From Strigamia acuminata (taxonomy: Eukaryota > Arthropoda > Chilopoda > Geophilomorpha > Linotaeniidae): 64,000 bases of DNA. The stretch lies in contig CASHSZ010000129.1 of NCBI GenBank assembly GCA_949358305.1, positions 1-64,000 on the forward strand. The letters are read 5' to 3'. Under the pieces are notes generated by a model that saw only the letters and a program-made list of their open reading frames with translations, did not search any database and was not told where the DNA came from. The position numbers and the translations under genes were made by a program. Below are positions 62,002 to 64,000 of the stretch, one piece after another; positions within the stretch are counted from its first letter, which is position 1, and every line of letters begins with the position of its first letter.

Positions 62002-64000
62002 TCACAAGACCAATGTCTCTGAATGTTCAGAAATAGTGTTTAAACCTTAGTAGAAGCCTTCAATGTAAGTTTTAGCAACATCCAAGCAATGATTTGGGAG
62101 AATAGACTTTTGATCTCATCACAGTTGACTTAGCACAAACACCACAAGACCAATGTCTCTGAACGTTCAGAAATAGTGTTTAAACCTTAGTAGAAGCCTT
62201 CAATATAAGTTTTAGCAACACCCAAGCATTAAATTTTGAAAAAAACATTTTGAGCTTATTTCACATCGCAGTTGACTTAGCACAAACACCACAAGACTAA
62301 TGTCTCTGAATGTTCAGAAATAGTGTTTAAACCTTAGTAGAAGGCTCCAATGTAAGTTTTAGAAACATCCAACCAATGATTTGGGAGAATAGACTTTTGA
62401 TCTCATCACAGTTGACTTAGCACAAACACCACAAGACCAATGTCTCTGAACGTTCAGAAATAGTGTTTAAACCTTAGTAGAAGGCTCCAATGTAAGTTTT
62501 AGAAACATCCAACCAATGATTTGGGAGAATAAACTTTTGATCTCATCACAGTTGACTTAGCACAAACACCACAAGACCAATGTCTCTGAATGTTCAGAAA
62601 TAGTGTTTAAACCTTAGTAGAAGGCTCCAATGTAAGTTTTAGAAACATCTAACCAATGATTTGGGAGAATAGACTTTGATCTCATCACAGTTGACTTAGC
62701 ACAAACACCACAAGACCAATGTCTCTGAATGTTCAGAAATAGTGTTTAAACCTTAGTAGAAGCCTTCAATGTAAGTTTTAGCAACATCCAAGCAATGATT
62801 TGGGAGAATAGACTTTTGATCTCATCACAGTTGACTTAGCACAAACACCACAAGACCAATGTCTCTGAACGTTCAGAAATAGTGTTTAAACCTTAGTAGA
62901 AGCCTTCAATGTAAGTTTTAGCAACATCCAAGCAATGATTTGGGAGAATAGACTTTTGATCTCATCACAGTTGACTTAGCACAAACACCACAAGACCAAT
63001 GTCTCTGAACGTTCAGAAATAGTGTTTAAACCTTAGTAGAAGCCTTCAATATAAGTTTTAGCAACACCCAAGCATTAAATTTTGAAAAAAAAATTTTGAG
63101 CTTATTTCACATCGCAGTTGACTTAGCACAAACACCACAAGACTAATGTCTCTGAATGTTCAGAAATAGTGTTTAAACCTTAGTAGAAGGCTCCAATGTA
63201 AGTTTTAGAAACATCCAACCAATGATTTGGGAGAATAGACTTTTGATCTCATCACAGTTGACTTAGCACAAACACCACAAGACCAATGTCTCTGAATGTT
63301 CAGAAATAGTGTTTAAACCTTAGTAGAAGCCTTCAATATAAGTTTTAGCAACACCCAAGCATTAAATTTTGAAAAAAAAATTTTGAGCTCATTTCACATC
63401 GCAGTTGACTTAGCACAAACACCACAAGACCAATGTCTCTGAATGTTCAGAAATAGTGTTTAAACCTTAGTAGAAGCCTTTAATATAAGTTTTAGCAACA
63501 CCCAAGCAATAAAATTTGAAAAAAAAATTTTTAGCTTATTTCACATCGCAGTTGACTTAGCACAAACACCACAAGACCAATGTCTCTGAATGTTCAGAAA
63601 TAGTGTTTAAACCTTAGTAGAAGGCTCCAATGTAAGTTTTAGAAACATCCAACCGATGATTTGGGAGAATAGACTTTTGATCTCATCACAGTTGACTTAG
63701 CACAAACACCACAAGACCAATGTCTCTGAATGTTCAGAAATAGTGTTTAAACCTTAGTAGAAGCCTTCAATATAAGTTTTAGCAACACCCAAGCATTAAA
63801 TTTTGAAAAAAAAATTTTGAGCTCATTTCACATCGCAGTTGACTTAGCACAAACACCACAAGACCAATGTCTCTGAATGTTCAGAAATAGTGTTTAAACC
63901 TTAGTAGAAGGCTCCAATGTAAGTTTTAGAAACATCCAACCAATGATTTGGGAGAATAGACTTTTGATCTCATCACAGTTGACTTAGCACAAACACCACA

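Larger units (their letters stand above)
31606..64000. repeat. Satellite block 6, 32.4 kb uninterrupted
   Basis: About 229 monomers run without any insertion to the end of the window. Variant forms give landmarks. These are the GAATCGACT form of A, the GTATAGTTTTAG + TTGGAAGAAT form (141 bp), B with GAAGAAAAAATT, and a B form with GCCTTTAATATAAG and CAATAAAATTTG. Others are ATCACTGTTGAC, AAACATCACAAG and AAAACCAATG. Their spacing shows nested higher-order duplications, listed separately. No ORF of note and no RNA gene is seen. The array probably continues beyond the window. Confidence 0.97.

Noticed and set aside
31606-64000. CRISPR-like regular repeats
   Set aside because: The whole unit repeats with no unique spacers, at 140/147 bp, in a eukaryotic context. 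It is satellite DNA.

Overview
The window is eukaryotic satellite heterochromatin, most likely from an invertebrate animal. No host protein-coding gene is visible. About 43 kb (roughly two thirds) is one tandem satellite with monomers of about 140 and 147 bp, which I estimate at some 300 copies. It is interrupted between 3.2 and 31.6 kb by five transposable-element insertions from three families. The animal assignment is an inference from the Ty3/gypsy polyprotein, the tRNA-derived foldback elements and the lack of prokaryotic gene structure. I could not name a species.

Layout: (1) 1-3245 satellite. (2) 3246-11919 a non-coding LTR element with 1,579-bp LTRs that differ at only two positions I could find. 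Its 5.5-kb interior has no long ORF but holds a tandem array of hairpins. (3) 11920-20478 satellite containing two 1,025-bp palindromic (foldback) DNA elements. They lie 2,308 bp apart, and each carries a tRNA-Ser-like segment in both arms. The second copy arose by duplication of satellite plus insertion, not by a second transposition. (4) 20479-28941 an apparently intact Ty3/gypsy retrotransposon on the minus strand. It has 578-bp LTRs that look identical, a tRNA-Ala-like primer site, gag, then pol in the -1 frame behind a GGGAAAC slippery heptamer, and a polypurine tract. (5) 28942-30031 satellite. (6) 30032-31605 a diverged solo LTR of the same family as element (2). (7) 31606-64000 an unbroken 32.4-kb satellite block with nested higher-order duplications.

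Each insertion is bounded by a short target-site duplication: GTAG, TTA, ATAT and GACT. All of these were cut out of the satellite monomer at different positions, so the satellite was there first. LTR identity indicates that both full-length LTR elements inserted recently, while the solo LTR is older. The satellite keeps evolving by unequal exchange, which has copied one insertion and built higher-order repeats with offsets of 288, 427, 985, 1274, 1986, 2386, 2431, 3005, 5353 and 14918 bp. Many of the diagnostic differences between monomers are CpG versus TpG/CpA changes.
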